A stretch of DNA of 64,000 nucleotides from Flavobacteriales bacterium. GTDB lineage: Bacteria > Bacteroidota > Bacteroidia > Flavobacteriales_D > Sanyastnellaceae. Positions 16,634-28,947 of this stretch are shown here, one piece after another (within the stretch, counting starts at the first letter, position 1; each line of letters opens with the position of its first letter). The DNA is taken from assembly GCA_002863125.1 (NCBI GenBank), contig PKEB01000004.1:1-64000 (forward strand), written 5' to 3'. The notes below the pieces were generated by a model that had not been told where the DNA came from, made no database searches, and saw only the letters and a list, made by a program, of their open reading frames with translations. The translations under genes were made by a program, and so were the position numbers.

Positions 16634-18643
16634 TTAGCATTCCTCCCCAAACGCGGCGAGCAAGAGCAGGATATCGGCCACGCTTACCGCACCGTCGCCA
16701 TCGACGTCGGCGCTTGTACAATCCGACGTACAACCAAAGTCTGAGAGCAAGAGAAGCACATCCGACACTTCGACCGTGCCATTGCCGTTGATGTCTTCAG
16801 CGCAACTCAGCGTGTTGCCGTCGCAGTCGAAGCCGTCAGCAGCGTATTCGCATGCGGCCGCGTCGGTAGCGTCTGGGTTGTAATTGCAGGCTCCTTCTTC
16901 CTGGCAGCCGGCGACTTCGTCCGTGTCGCACACGCCGTCGTCATCGGTGTCGCCGTCGACTACGCTACCGGAGCCGTCGGTCGCTCCGCTGCAGTAGTCA
17001 CAGCCGGAGGCGTAAACGCAGGAACTATTGTCGTCTGTCGCGGCGGCGTTGTAATTGCACGCCGAATCATCCGTACATCCTTCAACGTCGGGCCCGTCGA
17101 CCCCGGGACAGAGGCCGTCGAGCGTTAGTGTTCCTGTCCAAGACGCTGTGGCCGTATTGCTCGTCCACCCGTTGCTCAATTCGATGGACCAATCTCCGGC
17201 CCCGGTCAAACCGAAGCTGGACAGGTCGACTGTGGCCGAGTAGGTGCCTGCTGTTTCAACACTCCAGTCCGCAGGCCATCCCCCGGCATCAGTATAGCCA
17301 TACGTCATGTCGAAGCCGCCGATTTCGATGCACGTTCCAGTGGGGTCACAAAGACCAAGCATTAAATCTCCGGCCCAGCTTCCGCCGGTAACGTCGGTGT
17401 ATTCAACCTCAATGGACAGCGAAGAAACGGTGTTTGGGGCTGTCGCTTCTATGGTTTCTGAAATCCCCACACCGGTTCCCGCATTCAGGATTTCGAAAGG
17501 GAAATCCAACGTACAATCGCACGGGAAGCCCTCAGGAGGGTATGTGCAGGAACCGTCATTGGTTGTAGCTGTTGGATCGTAATTGCATGCCGTCGAATCG
17601 GTACAGCCCAAGCAAGTGTAGTCGCAGGAGCCATCATCATTGGCTGCCGTGGCGTCGTAGTTGCAGGCGTCCGGGTCGGTGCAGCCGCAGTCCGCTTCAC
17701 ACAGAGTTTGGCAAGCCGTGACCGCGTTTGTGAGCAGGTTCTGTAGGCTGGACGTAACGTAGTTTTCCATGCGCGTGACCTGGCCCGCGGAGAACATGAA
17801 CAAGCAAGCGTCATCGCAGTAGTCCATGTATGAGGGCCACAACACGGGATCGGTGCAGTTCACGATGGTCTGTCCGGAGGGACAACCATAAATCGGCTCG
17901 CTCGTCACGGGTGTGTCGGCAACGTTGTCGTTGCTGGAACAACCGCCATTGGCCCATGGGTGGTTCAGCAGCAGATAATGCCCCACCTCGTGGGTAATCG
18001 TGCGTCCAAGATTGTACGTGCCGTACAGCGAATTGCCACCGCAAGGAATGCTTGAAAAAGCCTGTGGGTGACACGTTACACCGTCACCGTTTCCGCTGCC
18101 GCCGAGGGGCGAATAGCCCAGCGGTCCGATGTCGCGAACCCACATATTCATGTACCCGGACCAGGCCGAGTTGAAATCCCCGGTGGTCTGGTCAATGGTG
18201 ACAGCGTAGTCACCGTCGACCAATCCGAATCCCGCTGGGTGGTCGGTTGTGGCAAGGCAGAATTGAATGCACGATTCTGCGTTGCTAATATTTGGCCAGA
18301 TCGCAGGTTGCTGGCTGTACCATTCGGAGATATCCGCGTTGGTAGCGGCGAAGTCCTCGTTTAAGATTTCGATTTGATCAAGGGCCATATCAATGGCGCA
18401 GGCCTCTGGAATTCCAGTATTCTGGAAGTGCACGGCCACAGGAACGATCAACGGTGTGGCGCAATCCAGCGCCTCACTCTGAGACGCCTGATTCACGGCG
18501 TTGATTTTCGCTTGAAATGCTTGTGCGTAGCTTGCCAATCCCATCATGTGTGCGTGAACGGAATCCGTTGCACACGCGCGTTGGGCCCACGCCGGGGCCG
18601 TGGAAAGGCAGACGGCTAAGAAGAGGAGGCCGCAGTTTCGCAT
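16634..18643 (-). CDS. Secreted M43-type metalloprotease with TACNY and dockerin-like modules
   Basis: A 669-residue protein. The signal peptide ends ...APAWAQ and the pappalysin-like (M43) catalytic domain carries the zinc motif HEVGHYLLLNH near 217-227 with a YMDY Met-turn near 280. After the protease come two CTDxxACNYD modules, a P-domain-like beta-sandwich (SLSIEVEYTDVTGGSWAGDL...), two more modules, and a pair of EF-hand-like dockerin repeats at the C-terminus (DINGNGTVEVSDVLLLLSDF; DVDGDGAVSVADILLLLAAF). No T9SS sorting domain is visible. Extracellular proteolysis is inferred. The ATG at 18643 was chosen at the signal peptide. Confidence 0.88.
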   Translation of the reverse strand: MRNCGLLFLAVCLSTAPAWAQRACATDSVHAHMMGLASYAQAFQAKINAVNQASQSEALDCATPLIVPVAVHFQNTGIPEACAIDMALDQIEILNEDFAATNADISEWYSQQPAIWPNISNAESCIQFCLATTDHPAGFGLVDGDYAVTIDQTTGDFNSAWSGYMNMWVRDIGPLGYSPLGGSGNGDGVTCHPQAFSSIPCGGNSLYGTYNLGRTITHEVGHYLLLNHPWANGGCSSNDNVADTPVTSEPIYGCPSGQTIVNCTDPVLWPSYMDYCDDACLFMFSAGQVTRMENYVTSSLQNLLTNAVTACQTLCEADCGCTDPDACNYDATAANDDGSCDYTCLGCTDSTACNYDPTATTNDGSCTYPPEGFPCDCTLDFPFEILNAGTGVGISETIEATAPNTVSSLSIEVEYTDVTGGSWAGDLMLGLCDPTGTCIEIGGFDMTYGYTDAGGWPADWSVETAGTYSATVDLSSFGLTGAGDWSIELSNGWTSNTATASWTGTLTLDGLCPGVDGPDVEGCTDDSACNYNAAATDDNSSCVYASGCDYCSGATDGSGSVVDGDTDDDGVCDTDEVAGCQEEGACNYNPDATDAAACEYAADGFDCDGNTLSCAEDINGNGTVEVSDVLLLLSDFGCTSDCTSADVDGDGAVSVADILLLLAAFGEEC

Positions 18644-18750
18644 GGCAAATGATGAATTGGATTGACACAACCGTGTGACAATCAATGTATTAAAAATTCA
18701 TCAGTTTGCCTAATTCGCGGTCGCTTTCCGACCAAAGAACGCAACGCCGG

Positions 18751-19848
18751 TTAAGCCCAGCTTTCTTGGCGCCCGAGCCGCCAGAGCATGCGTGCGTGCA
18801 GTGCCAGGGCACTGGCGAAGGTGGTGGAGGAACGGTATGGCAGTCCGAATTCTTCTGCCGTCTTTTTTACAATTGGTGCCAAGGCGCGGAAGTGAATGTG
18901 GCAAATGTTGGGGAACAGGTGGTGTTCAATTTGGTGATTGAGCCCACCGCACAACCAAGTAAATACCCGCGATCCGGTGCCGAAGTTGGCTGTGGACTTG
19001 AGCTGATGTGAGAGCGTGTCGTCTTCCATTTTGCCTCCAACTTCTGCCTGGGCGAATTGCAAGTCCTCAAGGACGTGTGCGGGCTGGAAAATGCATGCTA
19101 AGGTCAAGCCGGTGACGGCGTGCATCACCGTCCATCCGGCCAGAATCATCCAAAACGATATGCCGCTGAAGATCAAGGGCAAACCGATGATGTAGCTGAA
19201 GTAAAGGATTTTGCCAACAATCATCTCGCGCAGGAGTTGCGGCACCGTGGAACCGGATGATTTGATCAGTCCTTTTTTCTGATATCGGGCCAATGCCAAC
19301 CAATCCTTCGCCGTCATCCAAAACAGTGTCATGATGCCATAGAAGAACCAAGCATAAATGAATTGCAGCTTGTGCACTTTTTTCAAGGGACGTTCGGGAC
19401 TGAACCGCAACAATCCGGGTGTATCGATGTCTTCGTCCAAGCCATCAATATTGGTGAAACTGTGGTGGAGGACGTTGTGTTGGATCCGCCACATAGCCGA
19501 ACTGCCGCCAACCAGATCAAGCACCTTGCCGATGATGGCATTCACGCGCTTGTGGGAACTGAATGCACCGTGGTTGGCGTCGTGCATGACGTTCAAACCG
19601 ATGCCGGCCAAACCAAAGCCCATGACGAACTCTGTAATCCAGAATCCCCAACTTGCACCAGTGGCACCGAAGGTGATTAATCCCCACGGTACGAAGAATG
19701 CAGCCAGCATCACGACGGTTTTGAGGTACATGCGCCAGTCGCCCTGGCGCGATTTTCCAGTTTCCTTGAAATACGCATCGACGCGCGCTCGGAGGGCTTT
19801 GCTGAAGTCGGATTGGGTCCGATTGAAGCGAACGATTGGAATTTGCAT
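18751..19848 (-). CDS. Membrane fatty acid (acyl-lipid) desaturase
   Basis: A 365-residue integral membrane diiron desaturase. The three histidine boxes are HDANH (89-93), HNVLHH (124-129) and NHQIEHH (about 308-314). The Gln in the third box is typical of front-end desaturases, but no cytochrome b5 domain is fused. Hydrophobic segments flank the boxes. It probably introduces double bonds into membrane acyl chains, and the regiospecificity cannot be read. The ATG at 19848 begins the conserved N-terminus; upstream in-frame sequence has no family similarity. Confidence 0.9.
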   Translation of the reverse strand: MQIPIVRFNRTQSDFSKALRARVDAYFKETGKSRQGDWRMYLKTVVMLAAFFVPWGLITFGATGASWGFWITEFVMGFGLAGIGLNVMHDANHGAFSSHKRVNAIIGKVLDLVGGSSAMWRIQHNVLHHSFTNIDGLDEDIDTPGLLRFSPERPLKKVHKLQFIYAWFFYGIMTLFWMTAKDWLALARYQKKGLIKSSGSTVPQLLREMIVGKILYFSYIIGLPLIFSGISFWMILAGWTVMHAVTGLTLACIFQPAHVLEDLQFAQAEVGGKMEDDTLSHQLKSTANFGTGSRVFTWLCGGLNHQIEHHLFPNICHIHFRALAPIVKKTAEEFGLPYRSSTTFASALALHARMLWRLGRQESWA

Positions 19849-19865
19849 GAATAGAATTGAAAGGG

Positions 19866-19873
19866 CGAATATA
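19866..19873 (-). promoter_or_regulatory. Possible -7 box (TATATTCG) of the desaturase gene
   Basis: On the minus strand TATATTCG resembles TAnnTTTG and lies about 18 bp before the desaturase ATG. Confidence 0.35.
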
Positions 19874-19966
19874 GAAGGTTGGTTTATACTAAAACAGTAC
19901 CAGGTCCGTGGGTGTTCACAATTAAACGTGATGAAAGAGAATGTTGTATCTTCGTCGTCCATTTTC

Positions 19967-20043
<77 letters not shown>

Positions 20044-20051
20044 CATGCGAC

Positions 20052-20087
20052 TCCCCCGTCAGTCTCTGGACCGGCGGGGGATCTTCG
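20052..20087 (+). terminator. Terminator after tRNA-Val
   Basis: TCCCCCGTC (20052-20060) pairs with GGCGGGGGA (20073-20081) as a 9-bp stem with one wobble pair. A T-rich TCTTCGTT follows. Confidence 0.65.
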
Positions 20088-20105
20088 TTGACATGCCATG
20101 GCGCG

Positions 20106-23336
<3,231 letters not shown>

Positions 23337-23351
23337 CTAACCCTTACTGAC

Positions 23352-25004
23352 ATGACGGCTCAATTTGCCCTCACGGACTACATCATTTTCATTGTTTACG
23401 CGGCGCTGATCCTCGGCGTGGGGCTATACGTTTCCCGCAGCAAGGACGGCAAGGAGAAGAGCGCGGAAGATTATTTCCTCGCGAGCAAATCGCTACCGTG
23501 GTGGGCCATCGGGGCTTCGCTGATTGCCGCGAACATCTCCGCTGAACAGTTCATCGGGATGTCCGGCTCGGGCTTTAGCTTGGGACTGGCCATCGCCTCG
23601 TACGAATGGATGGCAGCGTTGACTTTGTTGATTGTCGGAAAGTACTTCCTCCCCATTTTCATCGAGAAGGGCCTTTACACCATTCCGGAGTTTGTCGAGA
23701 AACGCTACTCCACCCAACTCAAAACCATCCTCGCGGTTTTCTGGATTGCGCTCTATGTCTTCGTCAACCTCGCTTCGGTGCTATACCTCGGCTCCCTGGC
23801 GTTGGAGACCATCATGGGGATTCCGATGATTTATGGTGTCTTGGGCTTGGCATTGTTCGCCGTCGCCTATTCGCTGTACGGTGGCCTTTCGGCCGTCTCG
23901 TGGACGGATGTCATCCAGGTCGTTTTCCTCATCCTCGGGGGGATGGTCACCACGTACCTCGCGCTCGACACCGTTTCCGGCGGGCAGGGTATGTGGTCCG
24001 GCTTCCAGACCATCTATGAAGCGGCGCCGGACAAATTTGCCATGATCCTCGACAAGTCCCATCCGGAGTACAACAACCTCCCGGGCATCGGTGTCTTGGT
24101 CGGCGGGATGTGGGTGGCCAACGTATACTACTGGGGCTTCAACCAGTACATCATTCAGCGGACGCTGGCGGCCAAATCCCTAAACGAAGCGCAGAACGGC
24201 ATCCTCTTCGCTGCTGGCCTCAAACTCATCCTTCCTCTCATCGTGGTCATCCCCGGCATCGCGGCTTATGTCATGATCGAGGACCCGGCCATCATGGCCA
24301 GCTTGGGCGAGGCGGGCCAATTGAACATGCCGTCCACTGCTCAAGCCGACAAGGCGTACCCGTGGTTGCTGCAATTTTTGCCCACCGGGCTGAAGGGCCT
24401 CGCGTTTGCTGCGCTGGCTGCCGCTATTGTTTCGTCGTTGGCGTCCATGCTGAATTCGACGTCCACGATTTTCACCATGGACATTTACAAGCAATACATC
24501 AACCCCGAAGCGGGCGACCGAGCGACGGTACGCACCGGCCGAATTGCGGCGGTCGTGGCTTTGGCCATTGCATGCGTCATGGCACCGCTCCTCGGGGGCA
24601 TCGATCAAGCATTCCAATTCATTCAGGAATACACCGGCGTGGTGAGCCCGGGCATCTTGGCGGTGTTCTTGCTCGGGTTGTTCTGGAAAAAAACCACCAA
24701 CCGCGGCGCCATTGTCGGTGCACTCGCTTCGATTCCCATTGCCATGTACTTCAAAGTGGCACCCAAAGGCTGGTCCGACAGCGGGATGTTCTTGGATTTG
24801 CCGTTCCTCGATCAGATGGGGTACACCACGTTGCTGACCATGGCGGTCATCGCGGCGGTGAGTTGGAGCGAAGGCCAGGGGGCCGATGATGCAAAGGGCA
24901 TCGCCATTTCAAAGCGCACCTTCAAGACCGGACCGGTCTTCAACGTGGGTGCGTTCGCGGTGATGGTGGTGTTGGTGGCGCTTTACGGACTGTTCTGGAG
25001 CTGA
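23352..25004 (+). CDS. Sodium/solute symporter, SGLT-like
   Basis: A 550-residue inner-membrane transporter of the SSS family, with 13-14 predicted helices. The N-terminal IGASLIAANISAEQFIGMSG segment is typical of the vSGLT group that imports galactose or glucose with sodium. The helix-7 stretch VSSLASMLNSTSTIFTMDIYK carries the conserved serines of the sodium site. The gene is divergent from the exported beta-galactosidase across 93 bp, so import of the released galactose or glucose is the natural inference. Confidence 0.9.
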   Translation: MTAQFALTDYIIFIVYAALILGVGLYVSRSKDGKEKSAEDYFLASKSLPWWAIGASLIAANISAEQFIGMSGSGFSLGLAIASYEWMAALTLLIVGKYFLPIFIEKGLYTIPEFVEKRYSTQLKTILAVFWIALYVFVNLASVLYLGSLALETIMGIPMIYGVLGLALFAVAYSLYGGLSAVSWTDVIQVVFLILGGMVTTYLALDTVSGGQGMWSGFQTIYEAAPDKFAMILDKSHPEYNNLPGIGVLVGGMWVANVYYWGFNQYIIQRTLAAKSLNEAQNGILFAAGLKLILPLIVVIPGIAAYVMIEDPAIMASLGEAGQLNMPSTAQADKAYPWLLQFLPTGLKGLAFAALAAAIVSSLASMLNSTSTIFTMDIYKQYINPEAGDRATVRTGRIAAVVALAIACVMAPLLGGIDQAFQFIQEYTGVVSPGILAVFLLGLFWKKTTNRGAIVGALASIPIAMYFKVAPKGWSDSGMFLDLPFLDQMGYTTLLTMAVIAAVSWSEGQGADDAKGIAISKRTFKTGPVFNVGAFAVMVVLVALYGLFWS

Positions 25005-25014
25005 GCCGAGGTGT

Positions 25015-26520
25015 TCAGCGCTTCATGGCCTGCGCCCAGCGGGCTCCATTTGGTGACTCGACGCTGATAATGGCGTGCGGAGGCAACGCACTATTGCCGA
25101 CCCAAACGGATTCAAAGCCGTCGTAAATCCCCGATGCAACCAATCGTCCGGTGATGTCCCACACCGACCACCGGGCGTTGGACCACCCTTCCGTGAGGTG
25201 GATGCGGATGCCGTCGGCTTCGTTCACCACCTGCGGTTCGGGCTGCGCAAAGCAGATGACAATTGAGGGTTCGCCCACGGTGCCAGTCATGTAGTGCACG
25301 GTACCGCTGGAGCTGTGTTGCCAAGCGATGTGCAAAATGGGCTCTTCGAAGTCGCCCGTGGAGAAGGCGACCGCCGGGCGCCGGTGCTGACCGGTCCAGC
25401 CTTCGGTGAGGTTTTGGGCCACGTCGGTAAAGTTCCAGTCGTTGCCCTGGCTCAGGGCGAGTTGAATGTCGTAGCCACCGGTGTTTTGTTCCCACGCCAA
25501 GGCCACAAGCGGCTCGTCGCTTCCATTCCATTGCGCCAGCACAGGCACGTTTTGGGTGGCGTTGTCGAATTGCGACACCGTGACTGATTCTGTCAAATCC
25601 CAAGCTCCTGCGCCACCGTCAGCGGCCAAATCCACTTGAGACACGTATACCCGCGATTGTCCGGAGGCTCCTGCTGCGGACATGAAAGAAACGAGGTACT
25701 TACCGTTTCCGACTGGTCCCGTGACGGTTGGGCCGCTTTCTGGGCAGCTGCTGATCATCCAATCCAAGGGATCCACGTCGATGGCGGCGTCCCAATCCTC
25801 GCCGTTGCCGGAACTCATGAGCCAGAAATCCCGCAGGTTGTTGTTGTTGTTGCGGACGAGGTCGTAGTACCGGCCCTCGGCCCAAAACGGGAGCGAAGGG
25901 CAGCACTCGCAAACCGCATTTCCATCGGCGTTGTCGCTGGCATTGACTGCGTCGAGCCAAGTGGTGCCGCCGTCCGGAGAACGCAGAATCCCTTCGTAGA
26001 CCGTGGCGGGATTGTTGCCCAATTTTACCCCGGCAAACGGATTGCCCAAGTCATCAATGCCCACACACGGCATGAAGTGGTCTTCGGTGGCGTTCGGTGC
26101 CATGGCCACCGGTTCACTCCATGTTGCACCGCCGTCGGTGGAATGCACGCTGCGCGCACCGGTCGCCCATTGCCCAGCGAGTTGGTACGTCAGCACCACA
26201 TAATCGCCTTGGCTCGCCAGCCGTGGACCTTCCGCATCGGACATGAACACGTTTTCGTTGGGGTCGATTTCGGTGGGTTCCTCGAAGCCATCAGCGGCCG
26301 CATCCCACTTGGTGACGTAGAGGTGGCCGTTGGTGCCGAAGGCAATGACGGGTTCGCCCGCGGCGTTCATGGCCATACGGATGGCCTTGTTCCCGTAAGA
26401 ATTGGGGGCGATTTCGATGGGTTCTCCAGCGGGGAGAAAAACGAGCCCTTGGGCGTGGAGGCCGGCCGTGAATGCCATGAAGGCGAAGCATAATCCTGTG
26501 AAAACGTTATTTGGATTCAT
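25015..26520 (-). CDS. Secreted BNR/sialidase-fold protein with T9SS-like C-terminus
   Basis: A 501-residue protein with a signal peptide ending FTAGLHAQ. Repeated Asp-box motifs (STDGGATWSE, SPDGGTTWLD, SGNGEDWDAA) indicate a six-bladed sialidase/BNR beta-propeller over residues 25-420. The end (WSVWDITGRLVASGIYDG ... WAQAMKR) looks like a short T9SS type A domain. The arginine triad and FRIP motif of true sialidases are not evident, so catalytic activity is doubtful. The ATG at 26520 begins the signal peptide. It converges on the symporter gene, 10 bp apart. Confidence 0.78.
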   Translation of the reverse strand: MNPNNVFTGLCFAFMAFTAGLHAQGLVFLPAGEPIEIAPNSYGNKAIRMAMNAAGEPVIAFGTNGHLYVTKWDAAADGFEEPTEIDPNENVFMSDAEGPRLASQGDYVVLTYQLAGQWATGARSVHSTDGGATWSEPVAMAPNATEDHFMPCVGIDDLGNPFAGVKLGNNPATVYEGILRSPDGGTTWLDAVNASDNADGNAVCECCPSLPFWAEGRYYDLVRNNNNNLRDFWLMSSGNGEDWDAAIDVDPLDWMISSCPESGPTVTGPVGNGKYLVSFMSAAGASGQSRVYVSQVDLAADGGAGAWDLTESVTVSQFDNATQNVPVLAQWNGSDEPLVALAWEQNTGGYDIQLALSQGNDWNFTDVAQNLTEGWTGQHRRPAVAFSTGDFEEPILHIAWQHSSSGTVHYMTGTVGEPSIVICFAQPEPQVVNEADGIRIHLTEGWSNARWSVWDITGRLVASGIYDGFESVWVGNSALPPHAIISVESPNGARWAQAMKR

Positions 26521-26578
26521 TCTGAATACCGTGTTTGAGGGATGCGAAAGCAAGGTACGAGGAAGTACATTTGTTCCC

Positions 26579-26818
26579 ATGAAAGCCAAGCGCCTTTCCG
26601 AAATGAAGCCCCTCGAAAAGGGAGTTATTGGGCACATCGAATGCCCTGAAGCGGCTATGGCGTTGGTGGAGATGGGCTGCTGCCCCGGTGAGGAGGTGAC
26701 CGTAGCGCACGTGGCGCCAGGTGATGGCCCTATGGCCGTATTTTCAGGAGGCCGCAAAGTGGCCCTCCGTCGGCAAGCTGCCGATATGTTGTGGATGGTG
26801 CCCGAGGTGGTCGCCTGA
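26579..26818 (+). CDS. feoA: Ferrous iron transport protein A (FeoA)
   Basis: A 79-residue SH3-like FeoA. The core LALVEMGCCPGEEV-type turn (AALVEMGCCPGEEVTVAH) and the GGRKVALRRQAADMLWM stretch match the family. FeoA supports ferrous iron uptake by FeoB. The orientation is unusual: it runs toward feoB, and the two stop codons are only 4 bp apart. Confidence 0.88.
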   Translation: MKAKRLSEMKPLEKGVIGHIECPEAAMALVEMGCCPGEEVTVAHVAPGDGPMAVFSGGRKVALRRQAADMLWMVPEVVA

Positions 26819-26822
26819 TCCC

Positions 26823-28895
26823 TTACCCTAATACTTGATAGACAAGCAGCGCCAATCCATAGGCGAATAGCGTGAACCCGATGGCTTGTGCCAAGGCCCA
26901 GGGCCAACTCTTCAGTTCTTTTCGAACGATGACCACGGTGCTCATACACTGCATGGCGTACATGTAGAAAATCAGCAGCGACGCCGCTGATGCGGTATTC
27001 AACAACGGCTTCCCGGTCGCCGGGTGCACCTCCTGGGTCAAGCGTTGTTGCAACTGCCGGATGCGGCCTTCATCTGAGTTCGCTTCTTCGCCGCCAGGGA
27101 ACAGCGTACTCATCGTTCCGACAAACACTTCGCGCGCAGCAAACGAGCTGAGGATGGCGATGCCCATGCGACCGTCGTACCCCAAGGGTCGCACGGCCGG
27201 TTCGATCCAATTGCCGAGGTGTCCGAGCCAGGAAGCCTCCATTCGTGCCGCCTCAAGGTCTTCCGCCGCCGCATCATCCAACTGGGCATACCGGTTCTCG
27301 ACAGCCTCCATCGCATCGGACGGACCGAATTGGCTGAGCCCCCAAATCACCATCGAGATGATCAAGATGACTTGCCCGGCACTGGACACGAAGCTCCATC
27401 CTTTGCTTCCCATTTCTCGGGCCACTTCGCCCAAACGCGGCCAACGGTAGGCAGGCCATTCCATGGTGAACTGGCCTTCTTTTTTATTGGGCAACCCTCT
27501 GTTCAATGCCCAAGCCAGGGCCAGGGCCGACACCGAGCTGGCCACATAGAGCCCGAACAAGAACAACCCCTGTACTTTGAATCCCCATACGGTGGTGTTG
27601 GGGACGACAAACCCAATCAAGAATGCGTACACCGGCAGCCGCGCGGCACAGGTCATCAACGGCGTTACCAAGATGGTGATGAGTTGCTCGCGTTTGCCGG
27701 GGATGGTCCGGGCCGCCATGACCGCCGGCACGGCGCACGCCATGCCCCCAATCAGCGGCACCACGGAGCGCCCGCTCAAGCCCAATCGTTCCAAAAACCG
27801 ATCGCCCAAAAAGCCCACGCGCGCCATGTAACCGGTCGCTTCCAATGCGCTCGTCAAGCCGAACAAAATCATGATTTGCGGCACAAACACAACAATGCCG
27901 GCGATGCCGTTCAAAACCCCGTCGAGCAACAGCCCCTTCCACCAACCCTCGGCCATGGTACCGTCTGCGGCTTGGTACAACCACCCAAACGCGCGGTCTA
28001 CAGCATCCATGGGCGCCTCAGACCACGCGTACACTGCTTGGAAAATACCGAAGAACACCAAAGCCAAGATGGCGTGTCCCCAGACCGGGTGGGTCAAGAT
28101 GCGGTCAATGCGCGTCGTACGCTCCGAGGCTTCTTCCCACGGGAATTCGGGTCCATTGGGGATGAGCGATTCGGCGTTGTTGCGGATGTGCTCCATGCGC
28201 CAGCCGGCCTCTTCCAATTGCAGGGCAGCCGACGATTCCTCGAGTTCCGCACGAGCTGCTTCAAGTGCCTTAGTTTGAGTGTTGTCCAGCCAAACCGGCA
28301 GGTCACGGGCCCGCAGGTACCAGGCGAGTTGCGATTCTGTGGCATGTGGAAAGTGGGCTTTCAAGGCGTCGAAGGTGGCGCCCCATGCAGCCGGAGTAAT
28401 CCGGTCGTCGTGGTGGGTGCTCACCCGCTGTGCAGTCTCTGCCAATGCGGTGTGCAACCGGTCCTTTCGTTCCTTCTCGAAGTGGAAGGAGAAGGCGGGA
28501 ACGCCCAACCAGGCTTCCAGGGCTTCGAGCCGCACGTCGGTGGCATCGGTCCGGTTGATGATGACGGTTGCAGGAAAGCCCATCTCCAAAACCTGCAGCG
28601 CCAAGAAGAGGCTGCTGCGGACGTGGGCGCTTTCGAGGACAATCCACACGGCATCGGGTTGCAGCTCGGGGTCGAGCAATTCCCGTTGGGTGACGCGCTC
28701 ATCATCTGCCTTGGCGAACAGGCTGTAGGTGCCGGGCAGGTCCACGAGTTGCACACCGGGCTGGCCCTTCCACGGAGCCTCGTACCGCTCGACGGTGACG
28801 CCCGGCATGTTGCTAACCTTGGCTCGTCGCCCGGTGAGGCGGTTGAAGAGCGTGGTTTTGCCACAATTGGGGTTGCCGACGAGCGCGATTTTCAC
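26823..28895 (-). CDS. feoB: Ferrous iron transporter B (FeoB)
   Basis: A 690-residue FeoB starting at GTG. The N-terminal G domain has G1 GNPNCGKTT (7-15), G3 DLPGTYS and a G4-like NRTD. A helical GDI-like region follows, and the membrane part has two Gate motifs (around GLSGRSVVPLIGGMACAVPAVMAART) and a Nucleoside_recognition-type core. It imports Fe(II) across the inner membrane. Length is within the family range. feoA lies tail-to-tail rather than upstream in the same operon. Confidence 0.95.
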   Translation of the reverse strand: MKIALVGNPNCGKTTLFNRLTGRRAKVSNMPGVTVERYEAPWKGQPGVQLVDLPGTYSLFAKADDERVTQRELLDPELQPDAVWIVLESAHVRSSLFLALQVLEMGFPATVIINRTDATDVRLEALEAWLGVPAFSFHFEKERKDRLHTALAETAQRVSTHHDDRITPAAWGATFDALKAHFPHATESQLAWYLRARDLPVWLDNTQTKALEAARAELEESSAALQLEEAGWRMEHIRNNAESLIPNGPEFPWEEASERTTRIDRILTHPVWGHAILALVFFGIFQAVYAWSEAPMDAVDRAFGWLYQAADGTMAEGWWKGLLLDGVLNGIAGIVVFVPQIMILFGLTSALEATGYMARVGFLGDRFLERLGLSGRSVVPLIGGMACAVPAVMAARTIPGKREQLITILVTPLMTCAARLPVYAFLIGFVVPNTTVWGFKVQGLFLFGLYVASSVSALALAWALNRGLPNKKEGQFTMEWPAYRWPRLGEVAREMGSKGWSFVSSAGQVILIISMVIWGLSQFGPSDAMEAVENRYAQLDDAAAEDLEAARMEASWLGHLGNWIEPAVRPLGYDGRMGIAILSSFAAREVFVGTMSTLFPGGEEANSDEGRIRQLQQRLTQEVHPATGKPLLNTASAASLLIFYMYAMQCMSTVVIVRKELKSWPWALAQAIGFTLFAYGLALLVYQVLG

Positions 28896-28947
28896 GGGTC
28901 AAATTTCGGGGTTTCCAAGGCGGCCTCCTATCCCACGATTGGGGGAT

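Noticed and set aside
25015-26520. True sialidase
   Set aside because: Asp-boxes are present, but the FRIP motif and arginine triad are not visible, so only the fold is claimed.
26579-28895. A broken feoAB operon caused by a frameshift
   Set aside because: Both genes are intact with normal starts and ends; only the orientation is unusual.
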